Counted from the first letter of the stretch, positions 26,012 through 36,354 are shown. The stretch is DNA of 64,000 bases from Nakamurella endophytica (GCF_014646215.1 NZ_BMNA01000003.1:1-64000), one strand, 5' to 3'. Numbers and translations are program-made. The notes: generated from the sequence alone by a model not told the origin.

Positions 26012-26686
26012 TCACCGGACCGGAGCGCCACGCAGGCCGGCAGCACCGTCGACGGCCCTGACGCCCCCACGGTCGTCCCAGCCTTCGCCGTCCTCGACCG
26101 AGACGTCCTGGCCCGAGCCGTCCCCGGGCGCCGCGCTCCAGGCCCGGTCGAACACCGCCACCAGCTCCGCGAAGCTGCGGTCGAGGTCCTCGGGCAACCC
26201 GAAGCCGCCGGCCGCCTCCAGCGCGACGAACCCGTGGACGGCCGATCGCAGGCCGCGGACGGCGTCCACCGTGCTCCGGGACCGGACGGGGTACCCGTCG
26301 ACGACCGCGCGCACCACCTCGTACGGCCCGCGGGCCGCCGCGGCGTGCTCCTGGTCGCCGTCGGCCGGGGCGCGGACGGAGGCGGCGTAGCGTCCCGGCC
26401 GCTCGTGGGCGAAGGCCCGGTACGCGTCGGCGACCGCGTGCAGCGCGGCGCGGCCGGAGCGTCCGACGGCCGCGGCGCCCAGCCGGTTGCCGAGCTCGAC
26501 GGCACCGGCCACGGCCAGCCCGCGCCGCACCGCGTCCAGCCCGGCGACGTGCTTGTAGAGGCTGGGCAACGCCACGCCGCAGCGCTCCGCCACCATGGCC
26601 AGGGTCAACCGGTCGAGCCCGACCTCGTCCGCCAGGTCACCGGCGACCGCCAGCACGCGGTCCGGGGTCAGCCCCGCCCTAGGCAC
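26012..26686 (-). CDS. TetR-family regulator
   Basis: 224 residues. The N-terminal HTH is RVLAVAGDLADEVGLDRLTLAMVAERCGVALPSLYKHVAG (residues 10-49, seen as VAERCGVALPSLYKHV). The C-terminal ligand domain is of the WHG/TetR_C_33 type (AYRAFAHERPGRYAA). The last 30 residues are acidic and Gly-rich. It overlaps the 3' end of the alpha/beta hydrolase by eight bases and would be cotranscribed with it. The inverted repeat over the hydrolase start (27513-27554) is a candidate target, giving autoregulation. Confidence 0.9.
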   Translation of the reverse strand: MPRAGLTPDRVLAVAGDLADEVGLDRLTLAMVAERCGVALPSLYKHVAGLDAVRRGLAVAGAVELGNRLGAAAVGRSGRAALHAVADAYRAFAHERPGRYAASVRAPADGDQEHAAAARGPYEVVRAVVDGYPVRSRSTVDAVRGLRSAVHGFVALEAAGGFGLPEDLDRSFAELVAVFDRAWSAAPGDGSGQDVSVEDGEGWDDRGGVRAVDGAAGLRGAPVR

Positions 26687-27527
26687 CGGGCGCCTCGAGG
26701 GTCCGCGCGCCGGGCGTGCCGTCCGCCGGGTGCACGCGCCGCAGGAAGGCCAGCACCGCCTCGTTGGTCGGGCCGGGCTGCTGCGCCTGCGGGTAGTGGC
26801 CGGCGTCCGGGATCATCACCACCTCGGCACCGAGCTGGGTCGCCCCCCAGCGCGCCTCCGCCTCGGGATCGCGGAAGTCGGGATCGAGCGCCCCCTGCAC
26901 CAGCAGGGCCGGCACCCGCACCCGGTCCAGGACGGCGGTCGCGGGGTCGTGCGACGTGCCCGCCAGCCGCTGCAGCGCCCGCCAGTGGCCGGGCCGGGTG
27001 ACCGCCTCGTGCAGCGCGGCCCGGTGCCGGTCCAGGTCCACCGGCTGCGCCCCGGCGTTCAGCCGCCGGTACCAGGACGTCCAGAACCGCGGTCCCCACG
27101 GCCGGGCCAGCGCGGCGGCCGTGACCCACCGGGCCAGCCGACCGCCGGCGCCGTCCCGCAGGAACGGGCTGAGCAGCACCAATCCGGCCAGCGCGGACGG
27201 CCGGCGGACCGCGGCCAGCGCGCCGACGGCCCCGGCGAGCGAGTTGCCCACCAGCACCGCCGGGCCGCCGTCCAGCGCGTCGATCAGGGCCAGCACGTCG
27301 TCGGCGACGGTCTCGTCGTCGTACCGGTCGAAGGTGGCGTCCGATTCGCCGTGGCCGCGCAGGTCGGCGCACACCACCTGGTACCCGGCCGCGGTGAGCG
27401 CCGGGACGGTGAACCGGAAGACCTCCTTGACGTCGCCCATGCCCGGCAGGCACAGCACCAGCGGTCCGGTTCCGTCGACGGTGTAGGCGATCCGGCCGCC
27501 GTCGAGCGGCAAGTAGCTAGTAGTCAT
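26679..27527 (-). CDS. Alpha/beta hydrolase
   Basis: 282 residues. The nucleophile elbow is LVGNSLAGAVG (Ser near residue 96) and the oxyanion/HG region is LCLPGMGDVKEVF. The catalytic acid is likely Asp in LVQGALDPDFRDP and His in DAGHYPQAQQP. It resembles small-ester or epoxide-type hydrolases; the substrate is unknown. The ATG at 27525-27527 (MTTSYLPLDGG) was chosen because the upstream extension would lie across the inverted repeat and has no homology-like sequence. First gene of the operon with tetR. Confidence 0.88.
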   Translation of the reverse strand: MTTSYLPLDGGRIAYTVDGTGPLVLCLPGMGDVKEVFRFTVPALTAAGYQVVCADLRGHGESDATFDRYDDETVADDVLALIDALDGGPAVLVGNSLAGAVGALAAVRRPSALAGLVLLSPFLRDGAGGRLARWVTAAALARPWGPRFWTSWYRRLNAGAQPVDLDRHRAALHEAVTRPGHWRALQRLAGTSHDPATAVLDRVRVPALLVQGALDPDFRDPEAEARWGATQLGAEVVMIPDAGHYPQAQQPGPTNEAVLAFLRRVHPADGTPGARTLEAPGA

Positions 27528-27554
27528 AGCCACAAAGCTAATCCCACTAGCTAC
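27513..27554. promoter_or_regulatory. Inverted repeat GTAGCTAGT-N24-ACTAGCTAC at hydrolase start
   Basis: Perfect nine-base arms at 27513-27521 and 27546-27554 flanking the hydrolase start codon. In a 75% GC genome this AT-rich dyad stands out. It fits two half-operators for the TetR protein encoded by the second gene of the operon. Confidence 0.6.
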
Positions 27555-27566
27555 AGCGGTCAACCC

Positions 27567-29183
27567 TTATCCGACGAAGGCCATCGCGGGATCCGCGAGC
27601 AGGGCCCCGACGTCCGCGAGGAACCGCGAACCCTGCGCCCCGTCGACGACCCGGTGGTCGAAGGACAGCGCCAGCTGGCAGACCTTGCGGACGGCGAGCT
27701 GGCCGTCCACCACCCACGGGGCGTCCTTGACGGACCCGAGGGCCAGGATCGCCGACTCCCCCGGGTTGAGGATCGGGGTGCCGGTGTCCACACCGAACAC
27801 GCCCACGTTGGTGATCGTGAACGTCCCGCCCGCCAGGTCGGCGGGGGCGGTGCGCCCTGCACGGGCGGTGGCCGCCAGCTCGGCGACCGCGACGGCCAGC
27901 CCGCGCAGGTCCAGCAGGTCGGCGTCGCGCACCACCGGCACGGTGAGCCCGCGCGGCGTGTCCGCGGCGATGCCCAGGTGCAGGTAGTGCTTGTGCACGA
28001 TCTCGCCGCGGTCGCCGTCCCACACCGCGTTCACCTCGGGCGTCCGGGCGACGGCCAGGCACACGGCGCGGGCGGCGAAGGCGAGCGGGGTGAGCTTGAC
28101 GTCGGCCCAGTCCGGGCGGCGGCGCAGCCGGTCGCGGAGCTCCATCGTCGGCGTGATGTCGACGGTGAGGAACTCGGTGACGTGCGGGGCGGTGAACGCG
28201 CTCTCCACCATCGCCCGGGCGGTGGCCCGCCGGACGCCGCGGATCGGCACCCGGGTCTCGCGGCGCTCCCGCGTCCCCGAACCGGCCGGGACCGTCGACG
28301 TCACCGGCGCGGCCGTCGTCGGCGCGGCGCCGTCCGGAAGGCCGTCCGCGGCGTCCCGGCCGGGGGTGCGGACCCCGCTCTCCGGCGCACCGGCGGCGGC
28401 GAGGACGTCGGTCCGGGTGATCAACGCGTCCGGACCGGACGGCGTCACGTCCCGCAGGTCGACGCCCAGCTCCTTGGCCAGCAGCCGGACCGGCGGTGCG
28501 GCCCGCGGCGCGGCGGGGAGCAGCGCCGACGGCACGCCGGACTCGGGCAGGTCGGCCGGCGCCACCGGACCGGGCACGACGTCCGGCGCCGGGGCCGGCG
28601 CCGCAGCTGCCGGTGCGGGTGCGGGTGCGGGTGCCGGTGCGGGTGCCGCAGCTGCCGGTGCGGACGGCGCCGCAGCTGCCGGTGCGGACGGTGCCGCCGC
28701 TCCCGGTGCGGCCGCCGCGGACCGCCGCGGACGGCGGGTCACGCCGGCTCCGGGCGAGATGTGGCCGACGAGCGTGGCGATCCGGCCGTCGGCGGTCTGC
28801 TCGCCGATCTTCGCGCCGGCCGGCTCGGCAGCGGCCGACGCCCCGGCGTGCGGGGCGCCGCCGTCCGGCGGCGCGGCGGCCGACCCCTGCGCCCCGGCCC
28901 CAGCCGCCACCGGGCCGTCGCCCTGCCCGGGCGCCGCGGGGTCGGTGTCGATCGACAGGATCGGCGTGCCCACGGGCACCGTCACCCCGGGTTCGACCAG
29001 TAGGGCGTGCACCCGGCCGGCGAACGGCGACGGCAGCTCCACGGCGGCCTTGGCGGTCTCGATCTCGACGAAGATCTGGTTCACCGTCACGAGGTCGCCG
29101 ACGGCGACCCGCCAGGACAGCACCTCCGCCTCGGTCAGCCCCTCCCCGACGTCGGGCATGGCGAACGTCCGGACGCTGCTCAT
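27567..29183 (-). CDS. Branched-chain 2-oxoacid dehydrogenase E2 (dihydrolipoyl acyltransferase)
   Basis: 538 residues. An N-terminal lipoyl domain carries the lipoylated Lys in EIETAKAAVEL (near 44). A long Ala/Pro/Gly linker (about 85-225), partly of repeated PAPAPA and AAAPSAP phrases, reaches the E1/E3-binding domain (VRLLAKELGVDLRDVTPSG, near 230). A second linker precedes the catalytic domain, with SFDHRVVDG near 510. It transfers acyl groups from E1 to CoA, forming branched or short acyl-CoA. It is the last gene of the E1 alpha-E1 beta-E2 operon, beginning 32 bp after the E1 beta stop. No E3 gene is in the window. Confidence 0.93.
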   Translation of the reverse strand: MSSVRTFAMPDVGEGLTEAEVLSWRVAVGDLVTVNQIFVEIETAKAAVELPSPFAGRVHALLVEPGVTVPVGTPILSIDTDPAAPGQGDGPVAAGAGAQGSAAAPPDGGAPHAGASAAAEPAGAKIGEQTADGRIATLVGHISPGAGVTRRPRRSAAAAPGAAAPSAPAAAAPSAPAAAAPAPAPAPAPAPAAAAPAPAPDVVPGPVAPADLPESGVPSALLPAAPRAAPPVRLLAKELGVDLRDVTPSGPDALITRTDVLAAAGAPESGVRTPGRDAADGLPDGAAPTTAAPVTSTVPAGSGTRERRETRVPIRGVRRATARAMVESAFTAPHVTEFLTVDITPTMELRDRLRRRPDWADVKLTPLAFAARAVCLAVARTPEVNAVWDGDRGEIVHKHYLHLGIAADTPRGLTVPVVRDADLLDLRGLAVAVAELAATARAGRTAPADLAGGTFTITNVGVFGVDTGTPILNPGESAILALGSVKDAPWVVDGQLAVRKVCQLALSFDHRVVDGAQGSRFLADVGALLADPAMAFVG

Positions 29184-29214
29184 CCTCGGTGGTCCTCCTG
29201 CCGGCGGCGGCCGG

Positions 29215-30258
29215 TCACCAGTTGATGGCCCGGTCGACGGCGTCCAGCACGCGGTCGAGATCGGGCAGGTAGTAGCCCTCCACCTTGGACGGTGGGTACG
29301 GGGTGTCGAAGCCCGCTACCCGGAGCACCGGCGCGGAGAGCGAGTAGAAGGCCTCCTCGGTGACCCGGGCGGCGATGTCGGCCGTGATCGAGGACTCCAG
29401 CGGCGCCTCGGAGACCACCACCAGGCGCCCCGTGCGGCGGACGGATTCGACCACCGGGTCGAGGTCCAGCGGCGACAGCGCCCGCAGGTCGATGACCTCC
29501 AGCGATCGGCCCTCCGCGGCCGCAGCGTCGGCGGCCGCCTCGAGCACGGGCAGGGACGGGCCGTAGGAGGCGACGGTCACGTCCGAGCCGGCCCGTCGGA
29601 CGACCGAGGTGAAGGTCGACCCGGCCGGGCGGGCGGCCGGCCGCGCGTCCAGCGGCGCCTTCTCCCAGTACCGGCGCTTGGGCTCGAAGAAGATCACCGG
29701 GTCGTCGCAGGCGATCGCCTCCTGGATCATCCAGTAGGCGTCGGCGGCCGACGAGCAGGCGACCACCCGCAGCCCGGCGACGTGGCAGAACAGCGACTCG
29801 GGCGACTCGGCATGGTGCTCGACGGCACCGATGCCGCCGCCGAACGGGATGCGGATGACCAAGGGCATCCGGGCCCGGCCCTGCGTCCGGTAGGTCACCT
29901 TGGCCACCTGCGACACGATCTGGTCGAAGGCAGGGAAGACGAAGCCGTCGAACTGGATCTCGGCGACCGGCCGGTAACCGCGGAGCGCCAGGCCGACCGC
30001 GGTCCCGACGATGCCGGACTCGGCCAGCGGGGTGTCGATGACCCGGTGCTCGCCGAAGTCCTTCTGCAGCGAGTCGGTGATGCGGAAGACGCCGCCGAGC
30101 TTGCCGACGTCCTCGCCCATCAGCAGCACCTTGGGGTCGGCCTCCATGGCGGCGCGGAGGCCCATGTTCAAGGCCTTGGCCAGCGTGGTCGGCCGGGCCT
30201 GGGACGGCGCGTCGTCCGGCAACACAGCGGCCGTGCGGGCGTCGTCGAGGGCCGTCAT
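29215..30258 (-). CDS. Branched-chain 2-oxoacid dehydrogenase E1 beta
   Basis: 347 residues. Family segments include LMGEDVGKLGGVFRIT, IDTPLAESGIVGTAVGLAL, EIQFDGFVFPAFDQIVSQ and IPFGGGIGAVEHHAESPE, then YYLPDLDRVLDAVDRAI at the end. Together with E1 alpha it decarboxylates 2-oxoacids with thiamine diphosphate. In actinobacteria such as Streptomyces the Bkd enzyme feeds branched fatty-acid synthesis and valine, leucine and isoleucine catabolism. The ATG at 30256-30258 overlaps the E1 alpha stop (ATGA). Residues 1-20 are poorly conserved. Confidence 0.94.
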   Translation of the reverse strand: MTALDDARTAAVLPDDAPSQARPTTLAKALNMGLRAAMEADPKVLLMGEDVGKLGGVFRITDSLQKDFGEHRVIDTPLAESGIVGTAVGLALRGYRPVAEIQFDGFVFPAFDQIVSQVAKVTYRTQGRARMPLVIRIPFGGGIGAVEHHAESPESLFCHVAGLRVVACSSAADAYWMIQEAIACDDPVIFFEPKRRYWEKAPLDARPAARPAGSTFTSVVRRAGSDVTVASYGPSLPVLEAAADAAAAEGRSLEVIDLRALSPLDLDPVVESVRRTGRLVVVSEAPLESSITADIAARVTEEAFYSLSAPVLRVAGFDTPYPPSKVEGYYLPDLDRVLDAVDRAINW

Positions 30259-31535
30259 GCGTGCACCTGCGCACCGGCGTCCGGGGTGTCCGCGAAGCCG
30301 GCCAGGTACTGCAGGTACTCGGCGCGCTGCCGGTCCAGCTGGCGGTGCGGCTCGCTGTAGACGTGCGAGAAGATCCGGTCCGGGGGCGGCGGCGTCATCG
30401 CCAGGCAGTGCTCCCGGAACCGGGCGGCCAGCGCGTCCGCCTCCGCGGCGACGCCGTCGAAGAAGGCCTGGTCGGCCTGACCCGTCCGGACCAGGTGCAC
30501 CCGGACCCGCTCGATCGGGTCCAGCAGGTTCCAGGCCTGCCCCTCGTCGGCGGTGCGGTAGCGCGTCGGGTCGTCCGAGGTGGTGTGGGCGTCCATCCGG
30601 TAGGTGAAGGCCTCGACCAGCACGGGGCCGTTGCCGGAGCGGCACTCGTCCAGCGCCCAGCGGGTCACCGCCAGGCAGGCCAGCACGTCGTTGCCGTCCA
30701 CCCGGATGCCCGGGAAGCCGTAGCCGCGGGCGCGGTGGAACAGCGGCACCCGGGACTGCACCTCGACCGGCTCGGAGATCGCCCACTGGTTGTTCTGGCA
30801 GTAGAAGACGACCGGCGAGTCGAACGAACCCGCGAACACCATGGCCTCGTGGATGTCGCCCTCGCTGGTGGCGCCGTCACCGAAGAACGCGATGGTCGCC
30901 TCGTCCGGGCGCTCCGGGTCGTGCCGGCCGACGACGCCGTCGAGCACCTGGCCCATGGCGTAGCCCGCGGCGTTGAGCACCTGGTTGCCGATGACGATGG
31001 TGTAGCTGTGGAAGCGGGTCGCCGCCGGGTCCCACGAGCTGTGGTCCGTGCCGCGGAAGATGCCCAGCAGCTCGGTCGGGTCGATGCCGCGGCACCAGGC
31101 GATGCCGTGCTCGCGGTACGACGGGAAGGCCATGTCCTGCGGCGCCAGCGCCCGGCCGGCGCCGATCTGCGCGCCCTCCTGACCCAGCAGCGGCACCCAG
31201 ATCGACAGCTGCCCCTGCCGCTGCAGGGCGTTGCCCTCCCGGTCGAACCGGCGCACCAGCACCATGTCCCGGTACAGGCCGCGCAGCAGGTCGGCGTCGA
31301 CGTCCAGCGGGTAGTCCGGGTGCGGGGTGAACTCGCCCTCCGGCGACAGCAGCTGGACCGGGTCCTCGGCGCTGGCGGTGGCCTTGAGCCCGGCGACCAC
31401 CTGGCGCGGCGTGGGCGCCCCGGCGACCGGGCTGGCACCCGCACCCAGCGCGCCCCTGCGGTGCTCGTCGGGCGGCGCGTCACCGGTCCGGGTGGCGGTG
31501 GCGTGCGGGGCACCGTCCCCGCCGGATGCGGTCAT
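30255..31535 (-). CDS. Branched-chain 2-oxoacid dehydrogenase E1 alpha
   Basis: 426 residues. The ThDP motif is FFGDGATSEGDIHEAM through NNQWAIS (about 219-250). The phosphorylation-loop equivalent is YRMDAHTTSDDPTRYR, and SYREHGIAWCRGI is the family pattern for branched-chain rather than pyruvate enzymes. The first ~50 residues are a low-complexity extension. The ATG has a strong GGGAGG seven bases upstream. First gene of the operon; the promoter should lie in the 324-bp spacer shared with the divergent CoxG-like gene. Confidence 0.94.
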   Translation of the reverse strand: MTASGGDGAPHATATRTGDAPPDEHRRGALGAGASPVAGAPTPRQVVAGLKATASAEDPVQLLSPEGEFTPHPDYPLDVDADLLRGLYRDMVLVRRFDREGNALQRQGQLSIWVPLLGQEGAQIGAGRALAPQDMAFPSYREHGIAWCRGIDPTELLGIFRGTDHSSWDPAATRFHSYTIVIGNQVLNAAGYAMGQVLDGVVGRHDPERPDEATIAFFGDGATSEGDIHEAMVFAGSFDSPVVFYCQNNQWAISEPVEVQSRVPLFHRARGYGFPGIRVDGNDVLACLAVTRWALDECRSGNGPVLVEAFTYRMDAHTTSDDPTRYRTADEGQAWNLLDPIERVRVHLVRTGQADQAFFDGVAAEADALAARFREHCLAMTPPPPDRIFSHVYSEPHRQLDRQRAEYLQYLAGFADTPDAGAQVHA

Positions 31536-31859
31536 GGCGTACCTCCCTGTTGCTCTGGCACCCCGTGGCCGGGATCACCGGACGCGGGGCGGCACCGCGA
31601 CCGCCGGGCTCCGGGGTGGAGGAGCCGGCCCGCTCGCGGACACCGACCTCTGGGACGCTCCGCCGGGCGCCCGGTCGGGGCGGCGGCGGCTCGATCCACC
31701 GATACTGGCACGAACGGCCGGCGCCCGTGACCTGCGCCACGTCCGACCGTCGGGACTCCGAGAGTCGGAACGGCGGCGGGTGGGCCGCCGTCGGGGCCGC
31801 CACCTACGATCGAGCCAGCCGGCCGCCGCCGGCAGCCGGATCCGCAGACGGAGGGTGGC
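31536..31859. other. Divergent spacer between bkd operon and CoxG-like gene
   Basis: 324 bp with no supported gene. It contains one small dyad, GACTC-CGA-GAGTC (31754-31766). Regulators of these operons (Lrp- or GntR-type) could bind here, but I see no known site. Confidence 0.4.
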
Positions 31860-32579
31860 ATGGAGCTCGAGCACCGCTTCGAGATTCCGGTCGGCATCGA
31901 CACGGCCTGGGAAGCCCTGCTCGACATGGAACGGGTCGCCGCCTGCTTCCCCGGCGCCCACCTGGACCGGGTGGACGGTGACGACTTCTCCGGCTCGCTC
32001 ACCGTCAAGCTGGGCCGCCGCCCGCTGACGATCCACGGCAGCGGCCGGATCGCCGACCGGGATCCGGCCACCCACCGCGCCCGGCTCGAGGCCAGCGGCA
32101 CGTCCGCCAAGGACGAGTCGAACGCCGCCGTCCTGGTGTCCATGACCGCCACCCCGCTGACCCTCGGCCGCACCGCCGTCGACCTGGTGACGACCCTGTC
32201 GATCACCGGCCGGCCGGCGCGGCTGGGCCGCGCCGCGATGGTGGCGGTGGGCAACGAGTCGATCAGCCGGTTCGCCGACTGCCTGGCCCGCGAGCTGACC
32301 GGCCGGCCGGCCGGCGGCGCCGAGCTGGTCGACGTCGTCAACCCCGACGACGTGGCGGCGGAGATGGCCGCCGGGACCTCCACGGTCGAGGCGACACCGT
32401 CCGCGCCGCCGTCCGTCGGCGTGCGGCGGGTGGTCGGCGGTGCGCAGCCGGTGGACGCCCTGCAGGCAGCGGGCGTGCCGCTGCTCCGCAAGGCCCTCCC
32501 GGCGGTGCTGGGCGTGGTGGCGTTGGTCCTGCTGCGCAAGATCTTCAGCCGGCGCACGCGCGACCGCGACGACGACTGA
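31860..32579 (+). CDS. CoxG-like SRPBCC protein with C-terminal membrane tail
   Basis: 239 residues. The SRPBCC/CoxG fold is visible as MELEHRFEIPVGIDTAWEALLDMERVAACFPGA (start), then FSGSLTVKLG, and GNESISRFADCLARELTG. CoxG proteins bind hydrophobic ligands; in CO dehydrogenase clusters they anchor the enzyme to the membrane. The last 30 residues form a membrane segment (PAVLGVVALVLLRKIF) with a basic end. No CO dehydrogenase genes lie nearby, so the role is likely lipid or quinone transport. Its stop TGA is directly abutted by the stop of the convergent PEPCK gene (TGATCA), leaving no room for a terminator. Confidence 0.83.
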   Translation: MELEHRFEIPVGIDTAWEALLDMERVAACFPGAHLDRVDGDDFSGSLTVKLGRRPLTIHGSGRIADRDPATHRARLEASGTSAKDESNAAVLVSMTATPLTLGRTAVDLVTTLSITGRPARLGRAAMVAVGNESISRFADCLARELTGRPAGGAELVDVVNPDDVAAEMAAGTSTVEATPSAPPSVGVRRVVGGAQPVDALQAAGVPLLRKALPAVLGVVALVLLRKIFSRRTRDRDDD

Positions 32580-34547
32580 TCAGCTCCCGTCCTCGAGCCG
32601 GTCGGCCAGCGCCCGCAGCTGTTGCTGCAGTGCCGCCGGTACGGACGGGCCGAGCCGGTCGAACCACTCCCGCAGCAGCGGCAGCTCCGCGCGCCACTCG
32701 TCGTGGTCCACGGCCAGCGCGGCGGCCAGCCGGTCCGGGTCCAGGTCGATACCGGTGAGGTCGAGGTCGGCCGGCCCGGGGACCGCACCCACCGCCGTGT
32801 CGACGGCACCGGCGGTGCCCTCCAGCCGGCCGACGATCCACGCCAGCACCCGCGCGTTCTCGCCGAACCCGGGCCAGAGGAAGCCGCCGTCGGCGTCCCG
32901 CCGGAACCAGTTGACGTGGAAGACCCGGGGCAGCAGGTCCGGCGCCGTGGCGGCGCCGATCGACAGCCAGTGGGCCAAGTAGTCGCCGGCGTCGTACCCG
33001 AGGAACGGCAGCATGGCCATCGGGTCCCGCCGGACGACGCCGACCTGGCCGGTGGCGGCGGCCGTGGTCTCCGACGAGATGGTCGCCCCGAGGAACACGC
33101 CGTGCGTCCAGTCGCGGGCCTGCAGCACCAGCGGCACGGTGGTCCGCCGGCGGCCGCCGAACAGGATCGCCGAGATCGGCACGCCCTCCGGCGAGTCGTA
33201 CTCCGGGGCGAGGACCGGCACCTGGCGGATCGGCGTGCAGAACCGCGAGTTCGGGTGCGCGGCCGGAGATCCCGCGGAGTCCAGCGGCCGGCCGTCGGCG
33301 TCGGTGCCGTCCGGCGTCCAGTCCCGGTCGCGCCAGTCGGTCAGGTGCGCCGGCGGTTCGTCGGTCATTCCCTCCCACCACACGCCGCCGTCGTCGGTGA
33401 GCGCCACGTTGGTGAACACGGTGTGCCCCTGCGCGATGGCTCGCATGGCATTGGGGTTGGTCCGCCAGCCGGTGCCCGGCGCGACACCGAACAGCCCGTA
33501 CTCGGGATTGCTGGCCCACAGCCGCCCGTCCGGGCCGAACCGCATCCAGGCGATGTCGTCGCCCAGCGTCTCGACCGTCCAGCCCGGGACGGTGGGAGCC
33601 AGCATGGCGAGGTTGGTCTTGCCGCAGGCACTGGGGAACGCGGCGGCCAGGTGGTGCACCCGTCCCTGCGGCGAGGTCAGCTTCAGGATCAGCATGTGCT
33701 CGGCGAGCCAGCCCTCGTCGCGCGCGATGGCCGACGCGATGCGGAGGGCGTAGCACTTCTTGCCCAGCAGGGCGTTGCCGCCGTACCCGCTGCCGTAGGA
33801 CCAGATGGCCCGCTCGGCCGGGAAGTGGCTGATGTACTTGACCTCGTTGCACGGCCAGGGCACGTCGGCCTCGCCGGGGGCCAGCGGCGCACCGACCGAG
33901 TGCAGCGCCTTCACCCACGGCGCCCCGCCGTCGATCAGCTCCAGCGCCCGCAGCCCGACCCTGGTCATGATCCGCATCGACGCGACGACGTACTCGGTGT
34001 CGGTGATCTCGACGCCGAGCATCGGCGGCTGCGCATCCCAGTGCCCCATGCAGAACGGGACGACGAACATGGTGCGGCCGCGCATGCTGCCGTCGTAGAG
34101 GGCGGTCATGGTGGCCTTCATCGCCACGGGGTCGACCCAGTTGTTGGTCGGGCCGGCGTCGCGCCGGTCCGGCGAGCAGATGAACGTCCGGTCCTCGACC
34201 CGCGCGACGTCCCCCGGATCGGAGACGCACCGGTAGGAGTCCGGGTAGGCGGTGAGCCGGGTGAAGGTGCCGGCCTCGACCAGCCGGTCGGTGAGCTCGG
34301 CCCACTCCCGGTCGGAGCCGTCGACCCAGACCACGCGGTCGGGGCGGGTCAGGTCGGCGACCTCGGCGACCCAGCGCAGCAGCGCCGGGTCGTGGGTCGG
34401 CGCCGGTCCGAGCGTGGCCCAGCGCGGCCGGGCGGTGACCCGGACCGGTGTCCAGCTCCGTTCCGGCTCGGCGTCCGGGCGGCCGGGTACCCGGTCGTCG
34501 GGGGCCCGGCGGTTCAGGCGGGTGGGCGGATCGATCAGTGCCGTCAT
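32580..34547 (-). CDS. pckG: Phosphoenolpyruvate carboxykinase (GTP)
   Basis: 655 residues, slightly longer than the usual 600-620 because of an N-terminal extension. It converts oxaloacetate and GTP to PEP, the entry to gluconeogenesis. Visible signatures are the P-loop with reactive Cys in [13 protein letters not shown], the GTP-type pattern [24 protein letters not shown], and [12 protein letters not shown]. The ATG has AGGAG six bases upstream. The upstream 360 bp carry a short dyad. Growth on fatty acids would need this enzyme, in keeping with the fatty-acid oxidation genes of the window. Confidence 0.96.
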   Translation of the reverse strand: MTALIDPPTRLNRRAPDDRVPGRPDAEPERSWTPVRVTARPRWATLGPAPTHDPALLRWVAEVADLTRPDRVVWVDGSDREWAELTDRLVEAGTFTRLTAYPDSYRCVSDPGDVARVEDRTFICSPDRRDAGPTNNWVDPVAMKATMTALYDGSMRGRTMFVVPFCMGHWDAQPPMLGVEITDTEYVVASMRIMTRVGLRALELIDGGAPWVKALHSVGAPLAPGEADVPWPCNEVKYISHFPAERAIWSYGSGYGGNALLGKKCYALRIASAIARDEGWLAEHMLILKLTSPQGRVHHLAAAFPSACGKTNLAMLAPTVPGWTVETLGDDIAWMRFGPDGRLWASNPEYGLFGVAPGTGWRTNPNAMRAIAQGHTVFTNVALTDDGGVWWEGMTDEPPAHLTDWRDRDWTPDGTDADGRPLDSAGSPAAHPNSRFCTPIRQVPVLAPEYDSPEGVPISAILFGGRRRTTVPLVLQARDWTHGVFLGATISSETTAAATGQVGVVRRDPMAMLPFLGYDAGDYLAHWLSIGAATAPDLLPRVFHVNWFRRDADGGFLWPGFGENARVLAWIVGRLEGTAGAVDTAVGAVPGPADLDLTGIDLDPDRLAAALAVDHDEWRAELPLLREWFDRLGPSVPAALQQQLRALADRLEDGS

Positions 34548-34908
34548 CTGTGCTCCTGTTCGATTCTGTGCGACAGTGCGCCCGGGTGTCGAACGAGATC
34601 GACGGGTGTGCGATGGCGACATCGACGGCGGATCGCGGTCCGGGGCGTGGAATGCCGACGAAACTACGGCCACCGGCCGGATGACGACACTGATCCGGCT
34701 GTCGGCTGGGTCACTGGATCGAGTCAGGGACCGATTCAGCCGTCGTGATCCACCACACACGTGGTGAAAATTGTTCGGTTTTGGCCGGACGGGTCCGGTC
34801 CGGAAGCTCGACCGCCGAGGTCGGCGTACCGCGCCGCCGGTGCGGCAGGAGGTCCGGTTCCGGAGGGGACACCGGTGCGGTCGGAGCGCCGGACGGGTCC
34901 GGCCGGCG
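34548..34908. other. Promoter region upstream of PEPCK
   Basis: 361 bp between TldE and PEPCK (same strand). It holds the dyad CACCAC-ACAC-GTGGTG at 34751-34766 next to an AT-rich run (AAAATTGTTCGGTTTT), the lowest-GC patch nearby and a likely promoter or regulator site. No gene seen. Confidence 0.5.
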
Positions 34909-36354
34909 TCACTGCGCCTGCGACACCGACGACATGTTGAAGCCCTCGACCAGCACCGGCGGCATCGCGCTGCGGGTGAACCAGTCGCTCCACTCCCGCG
35001 ACAGCGTCCGCTCCGTCGTGCCGACCCGGGCCGCCTGCCGCAGCACATCCAGCGGCGACATGTTGAACCGGTAGTTCGTCACCGCCCCGACGATCTCGCC
35101 ACGCTCGACGAGGAACACGCCGTCCCGGGTGAGGCCGGTGAGCAGCAAGGTCATCGGGTCGACCTCCCGCAGGTACCACTGCGAGGTGACCAGCAGGCCG
35201 CGGTCCAGCGAGCCGGCCAGGTCCGCGGCGGTGCAGCCGTCCTCGCCACCGGTGAGGGCGACATTGTCCGTCGCCGGGGTGAACGGCAGCCCGGCGTCCG
35301 CCGCGAACCGGCGGGTGGTCGCCAGGCCGGCGACCGTCCCGTCCCGCACCAGGTCCAGCCGCGGGACCGGGGCACCGTTGTCGAACACCGCGATGTCCAC
35401 GCCCGAGGCGCCGGCGAGCACGAACGGGGCGGTCTCCAGCCCCGGCAGCGCGGGGTCGCTGGACAGCGTCAGCGGCAGCCCGGTCAGCCGCTCGCCGATC
35501 CGGGTGCCACCGCCCGGCGCCGAGAACGCCGAGTGACCCTCCGCCGCGGCCCGGGCTCCGGCGGACCACAGCAGGTAGACCATGAAGTCGGCCACCGCGG
35601 TGGGCGGCAGGACGGTGTCGTACCGGCCGGCGGGCAACTCGATACGCCGCCGCGCCCAGTCCAGCCGCTGCTGCAGCGCGGCGGTCGCGGCGACCACCGC
35701 AGCCGCGTCGACGTCGGCGAAGTCCGCGGTGGAGGTCCCCGACCACGCCGACCGGGACAGGTCCGCGGACTTGGCGTTCAGCTCCAGCGTGCCGGTGGGC
35801 TGGACCCACCGGCGGCGCAGGCCGGTCGAGGTGCCCAGGCAGGTGGTCGAGACCTCGTGCCGGGCGAACCCGTACAGGACCTGGTCGGCCGACCGGACGG
35901 CGTCGAACGCCCGGTCCAGCCCGTCGAGCAGCGGGCGGTAGACGTCGAAGTCGGTGCGGGCCGGCGCGGCGTCCCAGCCGGCGTCGCTGCCGCCGGCCTC
36001 TTCGGGACGCACCAGCGAGGCGGCGTCCCGGCTGGGTCCGGCCGCCGCCGCGGCCCGGGCGGCCTCCGCCGAGCGTCGGACCACGGCCTCGATCCCGTCC
36101 GGCGAACCGAGGTCGACGACGGACCCGGACGCGGTGCCGGTGGCACCGCCGACCACCGAGACCACCGTCCAGGACAGGCTCTCGCTGGTGCCGTTGGTGG
36201 TGACCGTGGTGTTCGCCCAGCGCAGGTTGGCCTCGCTGGTGGTCGACGCCAGCACCACGACGTCGTCGGTCGGCACCGCCGTGGCCGCCGACGCCGCGGC
36301 CAGTGCGCGGTCGACGATGCCGGCCAGGTCGGGCAGCCCCGCGGCCCCGGTCAT
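34909..36354 (-). CDS. TldE/PmbA-like metalloprotease partner
   Basis: 481 residues. It is the non-catalytic partner of TldD in a heteromeric zinc protease that trims peptides such as modified RiPPs, microcin B17 or antitoxins in E. coli. Family traits: C-terminal [26 protein letters not shown] and [35 protein letters not shown]. The HExxxH motif is absent, as expected. The ATG overlaps the TldD stop (ATGA), with GGGAG upstream. No RiPP precursor or antitoxin is obvious around it. Confidence 0.93.
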   Translation of the reverse strand: MTGAAGLPDLAGIVDRALAAASAATAVPTDDVVVLASTTSEANLRWANTTVTTNGTSESLSWTVVSVVGGATGTASGSVVDLGSPDGIEAVVRRSAEAARAAAAAGPSRDAASLVRPEEAGGSDAGWDAAPARTDFDVYRPLLDGLDRAFDAVRSADQVLYGFARHEVSTTCLGTSTGLRRRWVQPTGTLELNAKSADLSRSAWSGTSTADFADVDAAAVVAATAALQQRLDWARRRIELPAGRYDTVLPPTAVADFMVYLLWSAGARAAAEGHSAFSAPGGGTRIGERLTGLPLTLSSDPALPGLETAPFVLAGASGVDIAVFDNGAPVPRLDLVRDGTVAGLATTRRFAADAGLPFTPATDNVALTGGEDGCTAADLAGSLDRGLLVTSQWYLREVDPMTLLLTGLTRDGVFLVERGEIVGAVTNYRFNMSPLDVLRQAARVGTTERTLSREWSDWFTRSAMPPVLVEGFNMSSVSQAQ

